In this document: in pieces, positions 5,393 to 13,248 of the stretch
How positions within the stretch are numbered: the first letter of the stretch is position 1
Layout of the letters: each line of letters begins with the position of its first letter
DNA from: Lachnospiraceae bacterium
GTDB taxonomy: Bacteria > Bacillota > Clostridia > Lachnospirales > Lachnospiraceae
Assembly: GCA_017623215.1 (NCBI GenBank)
Contig: JAGAPO010000063.1
Location: 1 to 34,638 of the forward strand
Direction of reading: 5' to 3'
DNA length: 34,638 nucleotides
Position numbers and translations under genes: made by a program
The notes under the pieces: model-generated
What the model was told of the DNA's origin: nothing
The model's input: the letters and a program-made list of their open reading frames with translations, nothing else
Database searches by the model: none

Positions 5393-8143
5393 ATGATGTA
5401 TAAGGTTGTACCTTCCCCACTGACTTCACAGGTTCGCACGCTGCCGCGCAGTCGGCGCGCCCCTTACAGGAAGCGAATGGGATTCTTAAGCGGCCGTCCC
5501 GCCTTCCGGCATCGTGACGCCTTACGCTGCGCCAACGGTCCGATCCACATGCTGATATATGGCCAGCCCCGCGAAGAGATCGCGGTCTTTTCCGAGGAGA
5601 CTCTCTATCCCCCAAGATGGGAATCCGCTCCGGAGCCGCCGCACATTGCCCATGCGCTTCCCGAAGTTCGCCGGATGCTGCGCGCCGGAGATTACCAATC
5701 CGTACCGAACTACGTCATCGAACAGGTTACCAAAGATCCGGTATACGATACGCTCATGCCGCTCTCACCGGACGGCAGGACCCGCTATTCCATCAAACGA
5801 TGGGAGAAACACGCCGCATACATTATGAAGCTGACCGGCCTTGCAGAGGAAGCTTCCAGCATTGTAGATTATCTTCGCTCTATGGACTTAGAGACAGGTG
5901 AGGCGCTGATTCGATTCCGCGAGACGAACGCCGATTCTTCGGAATCCGACAGCTCCGGGATTATCCACACAGCCGCCACGTCAGACTCCGGGACTTCCCA
6001 CACAGCCGCCGTCTCTGACTCCGGGACTTCCCACACAGCTGCCATGTCAGACTCCGGGACTTCCCACACAGCCGCCGTCTCTGACTCCGGGACTTCCCAC
6101 ACAGCTGCCATGTCAGACTCCGGGACTTCCCACACAACCTCTGTCTCAGACTCCGGGACTTCCCACACAACCTCTGTCTCAGACTCCGGGCTGCACCTCC
6201 GCCGCAGCTTTGTCTCCCGCGCGGACGGTGCTGCCATTCAGGATTATCAGTTTCCGGAACCAAGGGAAGCTCTTACGCTTTCCCTCGCCCATGAGCAACT
6301 GGCCGGTCTCCACGTCTGGGATGGGCTCGGTTTTGTAAGCGATCTTACACAGACGCTTTCCTGGGACGGGGAGCTTGTCTGGTTCACTGCGCGTTACGCG
6401 AAGGACTGCGGGCATCCGGACGCCGGATTCATCAGTGCGGTTCGAATTGTAACGGATGGACGCGTGGAATTCGTGTGCGATGACACGAACGGGACGGCCG
6501 CCGCGCAGACGGCTGACGGTACGACTTCCGGCTCCGCCCTTACCTCGCGTCTTATCATCCGCGGTGCCGCACACCTGATGCTGCTTGCAGATCTTCGCCG
6601 CTTTGAGCCGCTGACTGACGAGCTCATCGATGAGATCCGAAGAAAGCTCCTTGCCCTCCCGACAGATTATGAACGTTTGCTTGCGCGCCAGAACGCCGTT
6701 CACGGAGAGCTCATGCGCCGCACACAGATCTGCCTTGCAGAAACGGAGGAGCTTTCCCTAACTGTGGAGGAGCTGTTCGAGAACCAGCACTGCGGCCCCG
6801 GCCTTTCCAAAGCGCTCATGGAAATGCTGTACCACATGGGCCGCTACTATTTCATCACGGATACCGGAACCCTTCCTCCCGCGATGGGACAATATAATAT
6901 CAATGTAAATCTCGAGGTCTGCGCCGGCAACATGACCGCTCTCCCGGAAATGATGCAGGTATTCTTCCGGTTCTTTGAAAGCTGCTTTGACGATTTCCGC
7001 GTTAACGCAAAGAATATCTGGGGCTTTCGCGGCATCATGGGAAGCATCCATCCGGATCTGGAGACGGGCTATCAGTACCATTTTTCCGGTCCATGGCCGC
7101 ATGAATACTGGATTTCCTGTGCCGGCTGGGTGTTCCGGGAATTCTGGGATTACTATCTGACGACCGCGGACGAGGATTTCCTGCGCGGACACGTCTATCC
7201 GGGCCTGAAGGAAATCGCTCTGTTCTACGAAGATTATCTGACCGATACCGATGAAGACGGATCCCTCATGTTCTACCCCGGCTTCTCTCCGGAGAACGGC
7301 CAGACCGGAGGCTATCCCATCACCATCAACTCGGTTATGGACATCAGCGTGTGCGTCGAGGTTCTGGAGCATCTGCTGCGCGCCTGTGAAATACTTGGGC
7401 TTACCGAGACCGAGGCCGATAACATCGCCAAATGGAAGAGCATACTCGACCGTATCCCCCCTCTGCTGCTTGATGAGGAGGGCGGCTTAAAAGAATGGGC
7501 CCGCGCCGACATTCCGGAGAACTACAGCCACCGCCACGTCTCCCACCACTATCCGGTCTGGCCCGCAACGCAGATCAACTGGGAGAAATCTCCTGAGCTT
7601 GCAAAAGCCGTCCTTATCTCCAACCGCACACGCGGCCAGGAGAACGACTCCGCACACGGAATCATGCACCGTCTCTTCACGGCAATCCGCTTAAAGGACT
7701 CCGAAGGAGCCCTCGGCTATTTCAAGCAAATGCTCGAACGCGGCTTCTTCAACGCCTCCCTGATGGGCAATCATTTTCCGCACAAGGCCTACCGCCCCGA
7801 AGCGCTCGGCGGAATGCCTGCTGCTGTCACGGAATCGCTGGTCTATTCCGAGGAAGGCCGAATCGAGTTCCTTCCGTTAAAGATTGCGGATCTGAACAAG
7901 GGTACCCTTACGGGTACCCGACTATTCACCTATGCGATTCTCGATGAGCTGGTCTGGGACGACGACGCAGGCCGCCTGCGCGCCCGCATCACCCCGTTAA
8001 AATCCCAGAAGGTTCTGCTCAGTGTCCGCCGGACAGTAACGGAAGCTCGTGTGAACGGAACCCCTGCCATCTGTAAAGATTCGAGAATGATGCTTTCACT
8101 GGAAAAGGGCGAGACGTTGGAATTAGAATTCTTCTATCGGTAA
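5393..8143 (+). CDS. GH95-like glycoside hydrolase (alpha-L-fucosidase/galactosidase type) with repeat insert
   Basis: A 916-residue protein without signal peptide. The N-terminal part (to about residue 420) fits the GH95 N-terminal beta-sandwich: 'G-P-I-H-M-L-I-Y-G', 'E-E-T-L-Y' and 'P-D-G-R' resemble its usual signature. The rest is an (alpha/alpha)6 barrel with N-I-N at 502-504, S-P-E-N with Glu634, H-R-H-V-S-H-H-Y near 730 and Q-E-N-D at 749-752. In the family, an N-x-N pair, a Glu acid and an Asp form the inverting active site, so N502/N504, E634 and D752 are the candidates. The last segment departs from the usual G-T-G-W-S context, so this is a divergent member. Residues 192-268 are an 11-residue repeat (SDSGTSHTAAV type, seven copies) inserted in the N-terminal domain. 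GH95 acts on terminal alpha-L-fucose or alpha-L-galactose; which one is not decided. Two adjacent ATGs (5393, 5396) are possible starts. Confidence 0.8.
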   Translation: MMYKVVPSPLTSQVRTLPRSRRAPYRKRMGFLSGRPAFRHRDALRCANGPIHMLIYGQPREEIAVFSEETLYPPRWESAPEPPHIAHALPEVRRMLRAGDYQSVPNYVIEQVTKDPVYDTLMPLSPDGRTRYSIKRWEKHAAYIMKLTGLAEEASSIVDYLRSMDLETGEALIRFRETNADSSESDSSGIIHTAATSDSGTSHTAAVSDSGTSHTAAMSDSGTSHTAAVSDSGTSHTAAMSDSGTSHTTSVSDSGTSHTTSVSDSGLHLRRSFVSRADGAAIQDYQFPEPREALTLSLAHEQLAGLHVWDGLGFVSDLTQTLSWDGELVWFTARYAKDCGHPDAGFISAVRIVTDGRVEFVCDDTNGTAAAQTADGTTSGSALTSRLIIRGAAHLMLLADLRRFEPLTDELIDEIRRKLLALPTDYERLLARQNAVHGELMRRTQICLAETEELSLTVEELFENQHCGPGLSKALMEMLYHMGRYYFITDTGTLPPAMGQYNINVNLEVCAGNMTALPEMMQVFFRFFESCFDDFRVNAKNIWGFRGIMGSIHPDLETGYQYHFSGPWPHEYWISCAGWVFREFWDYYLTTADEDFLRGHVYPGLKEIALFYEDYLTDTDEDGSLMFYPGFSPENGQTGGYPITINSVMDISVCVEVLEHLLRACEILGLTETEADNIAKWKSILDRIPPLLLDEEGGLKEWARADIPENYSHRHVSHHYPVWPATQINWEKSPELAKAVLISNRTRGQENDSAHGIMHRLFTAIRLKDSEGALGYFKQMLERGFFNASLMGNHFPHKAYRPEALGGMPAAVTESLVYSEEGRIEFLPLKIADLNKGTLTGTRLFTYAILDELVWDDDAGRLRARITPLKSQKVLLSVRRTVTEARVNGTPAICKDSRMMLSLEKGETLELEFFYR
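5966..6196 (+). repeat. 33-bp tandem repeat, seven copies, in frame
   Basis: Seven consecutive 33-bp units begin at 5966, 5999, 6032, 6065, 6098, 6131 and 6164; the last departs at its end. Each encodes eleven residues of the form H-T-A-A-x-S-D-S-G-T-S. Units alternate between two versions (V or M at position 5, gtctct or atgtca), and the last two change A-A to T-S. The preceding E-S-D-S-S-G-I-I looks like a degenerate eighth copy. The alternation suggests that a 66-bp double unit was also copied. Confidence 0.95.
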
Positions 8144-8183
8144 ACGAACCGATTCCGGAACGCCGGGCGTACTCCCGTCACAA

Positions 8184-8214
8184 AGCGGCCCCTTTCAACG
8201 GAAAGGCGGCCGCT
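8184..8214 (+). terminator. Strong hairpin after GH95-like gene
   Basis: A 13-bp stem (AGCGGCCCCTTTC with GAAAGGcGGCCGCT, one bulge) and short loop lie ~40 nt after the stop codon, between two convergent genes. It lacks a clear T-run on either strand, so termination strength is uncertain. Confidence 0.5.
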
Positions 8215-8250
8215 CTGCCTGTCACAGGTTTCTCGTATTCGAAGGCTCTT

Positions 8251-9129
8251 TTACCTGCCCTCCCAGCGTCCCGATGCGCCGCACGGAAGCACGAGCCCCG
8301 AGCTTGTCACCGGAAGGCCAATCTCCTCCGCCTGTACGCTTCCGCCGAACTTCGGCGTCATCACCGAACCAAGCAGGTATGCAAGCACCGCCGGCTGAAG
8401 TCCTGTTGTGTACGAATTAATCAGTACGAACAGAGGCTTCTCCTTGAGCACTCCCGCCACCAGCTTCACAAACGGATAAATGCTGTCCTCAATCTTCCAA
8501 ATCTCGCCCTTCGGCCCTCTTCCGTAAGACGGCGGGTCCATAATCACCGCGTCATACAGACTGCCTCTGCGGATCTCCCGCTCGACAAACTTCGCGCAGT
8601 CATCTACAATATACCGAATCGGTGCATCGCCAAGGCCGCTTACCCCGGCGTTCTCCTTCGCCCAGGTTACCATGCCCTTGGAAGCATCCACATGCGTCAC
8701 CGCCGCTCCTGCCTTCGCCGCGGCAACCGTCGCTCCTCCGGTATAGGCGAACAGATTCAGTACCTTCGGCCGATTCTCCGGGTTCTGCTTCACCGCCTCC
8801 TTAATGCGCTCCGCACACCAGTCCCAGTTCACCGCCTGCTCCGGAAATAATCCCGTATGCTTAAAGCTGAACGGCTGCAGCCGGAAATTCAGATCCTGAT
8901 AGCCAATCTCCCATATCTTCGGCAAATCAAAGAATTCCCACTCCCCGCCGCCTTTATTGCTCCGGTGGTAATGCGCATTGCAGCGCTTCCAGCCCGGATG
9001 CTTCTTATCCGTATTCCATATCACCTGCGGATCGGGACGTATCAGAATATAATTCCCCCAACGCTCCAATTTTTCACCGCCGGAGGCATCCAACACTTCA
9101 TAATCCTTCCAATCTTTCGCAATCCACAT
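8251..9129 (-). CDS. Class I SAM-dependent methyltransferase, rRNA (RlmI/RlmK-like) type
   Basis: A 292-residue enzyme predicted to methylate a base of 23S rRNA or another RNA. The SAM-binding motif N-L-F-A-Y-T-G-G (about residues 124-131) is followed by V-T-H-V-D-A-S-K-G, and D-P-P-S-Y-G-R-G-P (about 197-205) is the motif IV loop of N- and C5-nucleobase methyltransferases. This combination is typical of the COG1092-like group. The frame is open for 40 more codons upstream, but the promoter 9184-9212 lies inside that extension and AAAGGA precedes the Met at 9129, so the shorter form is chosen. It lacks the N-terminal PUA domain seen in RlmI. It is divergent from the alcohol dehydrogenase gene and probably unrelated to the sugar genes. 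Confidence 0.82.
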   Translation of the reverse strand: MWIAKDWKDYEVLDASGGEKLERWGNYILIRPDPQVIWNTDKKHPGWKRCNAHYHRSNKGGGEWEFFDLPKIWEIGYQDLNFRLQPFSFKHTGLFPEQAVNWDWCAERIKEAVKQNPENRPKVLNLFAYTGGATVAAAKAGAAVTHVDASKGMVTWAKENAGVSGLGDAPIRYIVDDCAKFVEREIRRGSLYDAVIMDPPSYGRGPKGEIWKIEDSIYPFVKLVAGVLKEKPLFVLINSYTTGLQPAVLAYLLGSVMTPKFGGSVQAEEIGLPVTSSGLVLPCGASGRWEGR

Positions 9130-9183
9130 ATCGTCTATATCCTTTCCTGTATCCAATCGTTCGTTCCGTTTTACACAGTAACC

Positions 9184-9212
9184 ACTATAGCATATTTTCC
9201 CTTTCCCGGCAA
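9184..9212 (-). promoter_or_regulatory. Promoter of the methyltransferase gene
   Basis: On the minus strand: -35 TTGCCG (9212-9207), 17-nt spacer, -10 TATAGT (9189-9184). It leaves a ~50-nt leader before the ATG at 9129. Confidence 0.6.
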
Positions 9213-9259
9213 TGCCTGTACCGAAATTCGCTCCTCTTTTCCTTTCCATTTCCTTCTAA

Positions 9260-9314
9260 ATCGTTAATTTTTTATCATTTTTATAAAAACCTATTGCGTC
9301 AAAGAATTAACGAT
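9260..9314. repeat. 10-bp inverted repeat around the alcohol dehydrogenase promoter
   Basis: ATCGTTAATT (9260-9269) and its exact reverse complement AATTAACGAT (9305-9314). The right arm lies in the spacer between -35 and -10 of the downstream promoter; the left arm is 45 bp upstream. The position suits two operator half-sites or a looping repressor. The TTAAC core recalls clostridial Rex sites (TTGTTAA-N4-TTAACAA), but the arms here are 35 nt apart, so Rex is only a suggestion. Confidence 0.5.
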
Positions 9315-9322
9315 GCTATAAT
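9294..9322 (+). promoter_or_regulatory. Promoter of the iron alcohol dehydrogenase
   Basis: -35 TTGCGT (9294-9299), 17-nt spacer, perfect -10 TATAAT (9317-9322). The leader contains a 7-bp hairpin TTCGGGA/TCCCGAA at about 9350-9368. Confidence 0.8.
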
Positions 9323-9403
9323 ATCCTTAGTTACATAATAATCTTGCTTTCGGGAGATTTTCCCGAATCCATGGTATAGGAATAAGAAAGGATGGTACTT
9401 GCT

Positions 9404-10576
9404 ATGATGAGATTTACTTTACCCCGTGACATTTACTACGGAAGGGGTGCGCTGGAGCATCTGAAGGAATTAAAAGGAAAGAAGGCGATTCTGGTTCTCG
9501 GCGGCGGCTCGATGAAGAGATTCGGCTTCGTAGATAAGGTACTTGCTTATTTAAAGGAAGCAGGAATTGAGACGCAGTTATTTGAGAACGTTGAGCCCGA
9601 TCCGTCTGTTGAGACCGTTATGAAGGGCGCTGAGGCAATGCGTGCGTTCGAGCCCGACTGGATTATCGCGATGGGCGGCGGTTCGCCGATTGACGCAGCA
9701 AAGGCGATGTGGGTATTCTACGAGTATCCGGAGACTTCGTTCGAAGCGATCATTCAGCCGTTCTCCTTCCCGACCTTAAGAACTAAGGCGAAGTTCCTCG
9801 CAATTCCTTCCACCTCCGGTACCGCTACTGAGGTAACCGCTTTCTCCGTAATTACCGATTATGCGAAGGGCATTAAGTATCCGCTTGCCGACTTCAACAT
9901 CACTCCCGATGTTGCAATCGTAGATCCGGAGCTGGCCGAGACCATGCCTGCGAAGCTGACCGCTCACACCGGTATGGACGCTCTGACTCATGCAATTGAG
10001 GCTTATGTATCCACCCTGAATTCTCCGTTCACCGATCCGCTTGCATTAAAGGCAATCCACATGGTATTTGATTACCTTCCGGCTTCCTTCGGCGGCGATA
10101 TGGCTGCAAGAGAGCAGATGCACTATGCACAGTGCCTTGCCGGCATGGCGTTCTCTAACGCGCTGCTTGGTATCGTTCACTCCATGGCACATAAGACCGG
10201 CGCCGCGTTCTCGACCGGACACATCCCGCACGGCTGTGCAAATGCAATCTACCTTCCTTACGTTATCAAATATAACGCAAAGTGCGCAGAAGCCAGATAT
10301 GCGGATATCGCAAGAAGCATCGGCATCGAGGGAACGGACGCTGAGTGCGTAAAGGCTCTGTGCGATAAGATCGATGAGTATAATGTGAAGCTGAATATTC
10401 CGAAGACTCTTAAGGAATTCGGCATCGTTGAGGAAGAGTTCAAAGAAAAGGTCGCAAAGATTGCTGAACTCGCAGTCGGCGACGCATGCACCGGCTCCAA
10501 CCCGAGACCGATCACTCCGGCCGAGATGGAGAAGCTTTTAACCTGCTGCTACTACGGAACAGAGGTTGATTTCTAA
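9404..10576 (+). CDS. Iron-containing alcohol dehydrogenase
   Basis: A 390-residue group III NAD(P)-dependent alcohol dehydrogenase that interconverts aldehydes and alcohols in fermentation. The nucleotide-binding part has G-G-G-S-P-I-D-A-A-K; the metal site is given by G-M-D-A-L-T-H (Asp192, His196), H-S-M-A-H (His259) and P-H-G-C-A-N-A (His276). Similar clostridial enzymes are annotated as butanol or 1,2-propanediol/lactaldehyde-type dehydrogenases; which alcohol is used here cannot be told. If the neighbouring genes release L-fucose, lactaldehyde reduction would be a sensible role, but that is inference. An ATG at 9392 is in frame but has the purine run AAAGG directly against it; ATG 9404, giving M-M-R-F-T-L-P-R-D, matches the family start better. 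Codon choice is strongly biased (AAG, GAG, GTT/GTA), which fits high expression from the good promoter. Confidence 0.9.
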   Translation: MMRFTLPRDIYYGRGALEHLKELKGKKAILVLGGGSMKRFGFVDKVLAYLKEAGIETQLFENVEPDPSVETVMKGAEAMRAFEPDWIIAMGGGSPIDAAKAMWVFYEYPETSFEAIIQPFSFPTLRTKAKFLAIPSTSGTATEVTAFSVITDYAKGIKYPLADFNITPDVAIVDPELAETMPAKLTAHTGMDALTHAIEAYVSTLNSPFTDPLALKAIHMVFDYLPASFGGDMAAREQMHYAQCLAGMAFSNALLGIVHSMAHKTGAAFSTGHIPHGCANAIYLPYVIKYNAKCAEARYADIARSIGIEGTDAECVKALCDKIDEYNVKLNIPKTLKEFGIVEEEFKEKVAKIAELAVGDACTGSNPRPITPAEMEKLLTCCYYGTEVDF

Positions 10577-10606
10577 TTCCGCCTTTCCCTACTCCTTAAA
10601 TGATAG

Positions 10607-10651
10607 AACGAGGCAGACACCGTATCAAAAACGTGCGGCGTCTGCCTCGTT
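10607..10651. terminator. Inverted repeat between convergent genes
   Basis: AACGAGGCAGAC (10607-10618) pairs perfectly with GTCTGCCTCGTT (10640-10651), loop 21 nt, 30 nt after the alcohol dehydrogenase stop. The downstream TGTCTGTT is only moderately T-rich. It probably ends that transcript. The ~110 nt up to the AraC gene contain four ATCGG strings but nothing else that I can support. Confidence 0.6.
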
Positions 10652-10761
10652 GTCTGTTGGATATGAAATCGGTCCTATCGGAATCGGAGTTATCGGAACA
10701 CCGCCGCTCCCCCCTTCGCTCGAACGATTTCGCGCCATACGCTGCCGAGTCGTCCCGCACT

Positions 10762-11568
10762 CTACAGCTGATATTTGGTAAACGCCTCCTGTCGGTACGC
10801 AAGCGGGGTAGCCCCGCAGTTCCGCTTGAATACTGCGGTAAAATACGCCTGTGAGGAGAATCCGCACTCCGCAGCTACATTGACCAGGCTCATATCGCTG
10901 CCCGCCAACAGCTCTTTCGCCGCTTCCAGTCTCCTCTCCTGTAAATACTCCCGCGGCGTCTTCCCAACCGCGCTCCGGAACAGATTGTGAAAATACACCG
11001 GCGTCAGTCCTACCGCCTCCGCAATATCCTTCAGCTGAATATCCTCCTTATAATTGCGTCCAATATACTCAAGCGCCTTCAAAACCACAGGGCTGTATAC
11101 CCTGCTGTCCTCCTGTGCCTCTTTCCGGCTCGCAATCCAAAAGATCAGATCCAGGATCTTAGCTTCCAGATAGACCTGGCAATAGGGTTCCTCGGAATTA
11201 TAGGAACGAATAATCTGCCGGAACAGCGCCTCCATTCGAACCGCGTCCTCTCCCGTGCGGCTGATATGCGGCAGATTTTTAAGCATGTGCTTCAGCTTTT
11301 CGTTCCCGGTCCTCCAATGTACATAATATGCTTTAAACGGAAGCACGCTGTGTCTGCTGTCTCCCGGCGCAGCGAACAGGATATTTCCCTTTACAATCGG
11401 CTCCGCCTTCCCGTTAATCACGGATACGCCGCCGCTCTGCGGAAAATACTCCATCTCGTAAAGCTCCACTTTTCGCTCCGGAGATATCACGATACTTTTA
11501 TTATATACGAACTGACTGTCGTAGAATCCGGAGCGGATTCCGGTAAAATTCAATGTCTCTTTGTGCAT
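10762..11568 (-). CDS. AraC-family transcription regulator
   Basis: A 268-residue regulator. The N-terminal ~160 residues form a cupin-like sensor region (V-I-N-G-K-A-E-P-I-V-K-G-N-I-L-F-A-A-P-G), and the last ~100 a double helix-turn-helix: I-Q-L-K-D-I-A-E-A-V-G-L-T-P-V-Y-F-H-N-L-F and M-S-L-V-N-V-A-A-E-C-G-F-S-S-Q-A-Y-F. The start at 11568 has GGGGAGG 10 nt upstream. Such proteins usually sense a sugar and activate nearby glycan genes. It is divergent from the GH16 remnant and convergent with the alcohol dehydrogenase, so its original target was probably the GH16 gene; the plus-strand genes from 12439 on may also be targets. Confidence 0.88.
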   Translation of the reverse strand: MHKETLNFTGIRSGFYDSQFVYNKSIVISPERKVELYEMEYFPQSGGVSVINGKAEPIVKGNILFAAPGDSRHSVLPFKAYYVHWRTGNEKLKHMLKNLPHISRTGEDAVRMEALFRQIIRSYNSEEPYCQVYLEAKILDLIFWIASRKEAQEDSRVYSPVVLKALEYIGRNYKEDIQLKDIAEAVGLTPVYFHNLFRSAVGKTPREYLQERRLEAAKELLAGSDMSLVNVAAECGFSSQAYFTAVFKRNCGATPLAYRQEAFTKYQL

Positions 11569-11742
11569 TCTCCTGTTCCTCCCCTATAAAGTAAGAAATT
11601 ATAAAGAAATCATAATAATTTGATAGATTCCGCCGTTTTCCAATAATAAAATATAATATATCCATTATGACAGCAATGCTTCTGCTTGTAAAGTCTTAAT
11701 ATGGTATTTCATTAATATAACGTTTAAAAGGAGATGAGCGGC

Positions 11743-12259
11743 ATGAACAAAGTCAAATATGAAGTAGAGAATCATGAACCCAGTTATCTGCCGGCGGACA
11801 AAGTCTGGAAGCTAATATGGCACGACGAATTCGACGGAACCAAATTGGACCGTACCAAATGGGACTATCGGCTGCAGCCTGAATCCTGAGACGGCCGGGG
11901 TCGAATGCGATATCATGGAAAGTTTTTCTCCCGGAACGATTATCAAGCATATGAATCATTTCAATGGATACGGCGAGAATTACAAGAACTCTTCGTCCGG
12001 GCAGGGAATGGAGCTCTCCCCGGACGAATACCACACCTTTGCTGTGTACTGGGATGAGAACGGTTATACCTATTATGTGGACGGCAAGGAAGACGGGCAT
12101 AACCCTTCTCCGGTCTCCAAAGTTCCGCAATTCATCCTGCTCTCAACCGAGGTAAATGGCTATCGGGTCGGAGCCACTGCATCTGACGAGGCACGACTCG
12201 CGGTCGGCGATACCTTTGTTGTGGACTATGTGCGCGTATTTGACGCGACGGAGGAATAA
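11743..12259 (+). pseudogene. GH16 endo-glycanase remnant (internal deletion and frameshift)
   Basis: An ATG at 11743 behind AAAGGAG opens 48 codons that read as a GH16 N-terminus (W-K-L-I-W-H-D-E-F-D-G-T-K-L-D, then T-K-W-D-Y-R-L), and then hits TGA at 11887. In another frame the GH16 active-site strand follows almost at once (V-E-C-D-I-M-E-S, with the E-x-D-x-x-E catalytic pattern) and the rest runs to 12259, with typical C-terminal features (E-Y-H-T-F-A-V-Y-W, W/Y-Y-V-D-G and a final V-V-D-Y-V-R-V-F). In intact GH16 enzymes roughly 80-110 residues separate these two parts; here only about ten do. So the middle of the gene is lost and the frame is broken. The second half has its own ATG at 11915 inside the motif, which would not give an active enzyme. 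Intact members cut beta-1,3/1,4-glucans or galactans. Confidence 0.8.
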
Positions 12260-12325
12260 GACTCTTCTCTTCCGCTTTCTTCTCTGCGTCCTTCGCTGCC
12301 CTGCATGAAAGCGCTGCACCTTAAG

Positions 12326-12409
12326 CGCATATTACCAGGCGTATATTACCAGACGTATATCGCCAGACGTATATCGCCAGACGTATATCAACAGGCGCAT
12401 ATCGCCAAG
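12326..12409. repeat. 14-bp tandem repeat, six copies
   Basis: Six head-to-tail units of the type CGTATATCGCCAGA start at 12326, 12340, 12354, 12368, 12382 and 12396; the third and fourth are identical and the others differ by one to four bases. The array fills the gap between the GH16 remnant and the MBL-fold gene and ends 29 nt before that ATG. It is noncoding and lies where promoter or regulator sites would be expected. Confidence 0.9.
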
Positions 12410-12438
12410 TGCTGATTTCTTAGGAAAGGAGACTGATT

Positions 12439-13146
12439 ATGCATATTACATGGCTCGGTCAGGCCGGTCTTCTCATGGAGACAGGCGGTCTGACAATTAT
12501 GATTGATCCGTATCTTTCGGACAGCGTTGCTGCGGTGAATCCTCTGAATTACCGGCGCGTTCCGGTCGATGAGAGATTCCTTCAGCGAAAGCCGGATGTG
12601 ATTCTCTGCACACACAACCATCTGGATCACACGGACCCGGAGACTCTGAAACATTATCTTACTCCGGACACTTCTATCACTGTACTTGCACCCGAGGCTG
12701 CCTGGGCGGAGGTCCGCAAGTTCGGAGGGAAGCACAATTACGTCCGTTTCAACCGCCTTACCCAGTGGACGATTCCCGCAAAGCAGGGTGACGCTTCCGC
12801 TTTCGTCCGCTTTACCGCGGTAAAAGCGGCTCACTCCGATCCGCATCCAATCGGCGTTCTCATCGAAGCCGAGGGGAGACGTTACTACATCACCGGCGAT
12901 ACTCTGTACAACACGGAGATCTTCGAGGATATTCCGACCGGAATTGACGCGGTATTTCTCCCGGTTAACGGGGTTGGCAATAACATGAATATGATTGATG
13001 CGGCGCGCTTTTGCGAACGTATCAAGCCCGGAATCGCGGTTCCGATGCACTGCGGGCTGTTCGATGAGCTCGACCCCGGCTCCTTCCCGTATGAGAAGAA
13101 AGCCGTGCCGCAGATTTACCGGGAGATCCCGTTAGATCCTCGTTAA
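12439..13146 (+). CDS. MBL-fold metal-dependent hydrolase, UlaG-like
   Basis: A 235-residue metallo-beta-lactamase-fold hydrolase. The metal motif is H-N-H-L-D-H (His59, His61, Asp63, His64), with later ligands in the A-H-S-D-P-H-P-I-G region, I-T-G-D-T and P-M-H-C-G. The short single-domain form with M-x-I-T-W-L-G-Q-A-G at the start resembles UlaG, the L-ascorbate-6-phosphate lactonase, and its many uncharacterised relatives in sugar clusters. A lactonase role for an aldonolactone is plausible from the neighbouring dehydratase and dehydrogenase, but is inference. A good site (AGGAAAGGAG) supports the start. First gene of a plus-strand group of four with gaps of about 100, 30 and 130 nt. Confidence 0.85.
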   Translation: MHITWLGQAGLLMETGGLTIMIDPYLSDSVAAVNPLNYRRVPVDERFLQRKPDVILCTHNHLDHTDPETLKHYLTPDTSITVLAPEAAWAEVRKFGGKHNYVRFNRLTQWTIPAKQGDASAFVRFTAVKAAHSDPHPIGVLIEAEGRRYYITGDTLYNTEIFEDIPTGIDAVFLPVNGVGNNMNMIDAARFCERIKPGIAVPMHCGLFDELDPGSFPYEKKAVPQIYREIPLDPR

Positions 13147-13248
13147 TTAGGGCACAGCAGAGACTGCGATGTCCCATAACTCCCTCCGGAGGGCTGATTT
13201 GCCCGACTCCGGCAGGAGACATAGCTGTAACAGAATTGGAGGCTGCTT

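Noticed and set aside
5966..6196. CRISPR array
   Set aside because: The units are contiguous 33-bp copies without unique spacers and lie inside a coding frame.
5869..6263. Two minus-strand open frames through the GH95 repeat (E-S-E-T-E-V-V-W-E-V-P type repeats)
   Set aside because: They are shadows of the in-frame 33-bp repeat; any frame without a stop in one unit stays open through all units.
10668..10703. Four ATCGG strings near the AraC gene end
   Set aside because: Short, irregularly spaced and located between convergent genes; no function can be supported.
12326..12409. CRISPR or transposon end
   Set aside because: Unit length is 14 bp with no spacers, and no transposase or paired terminal repeat is nearby.
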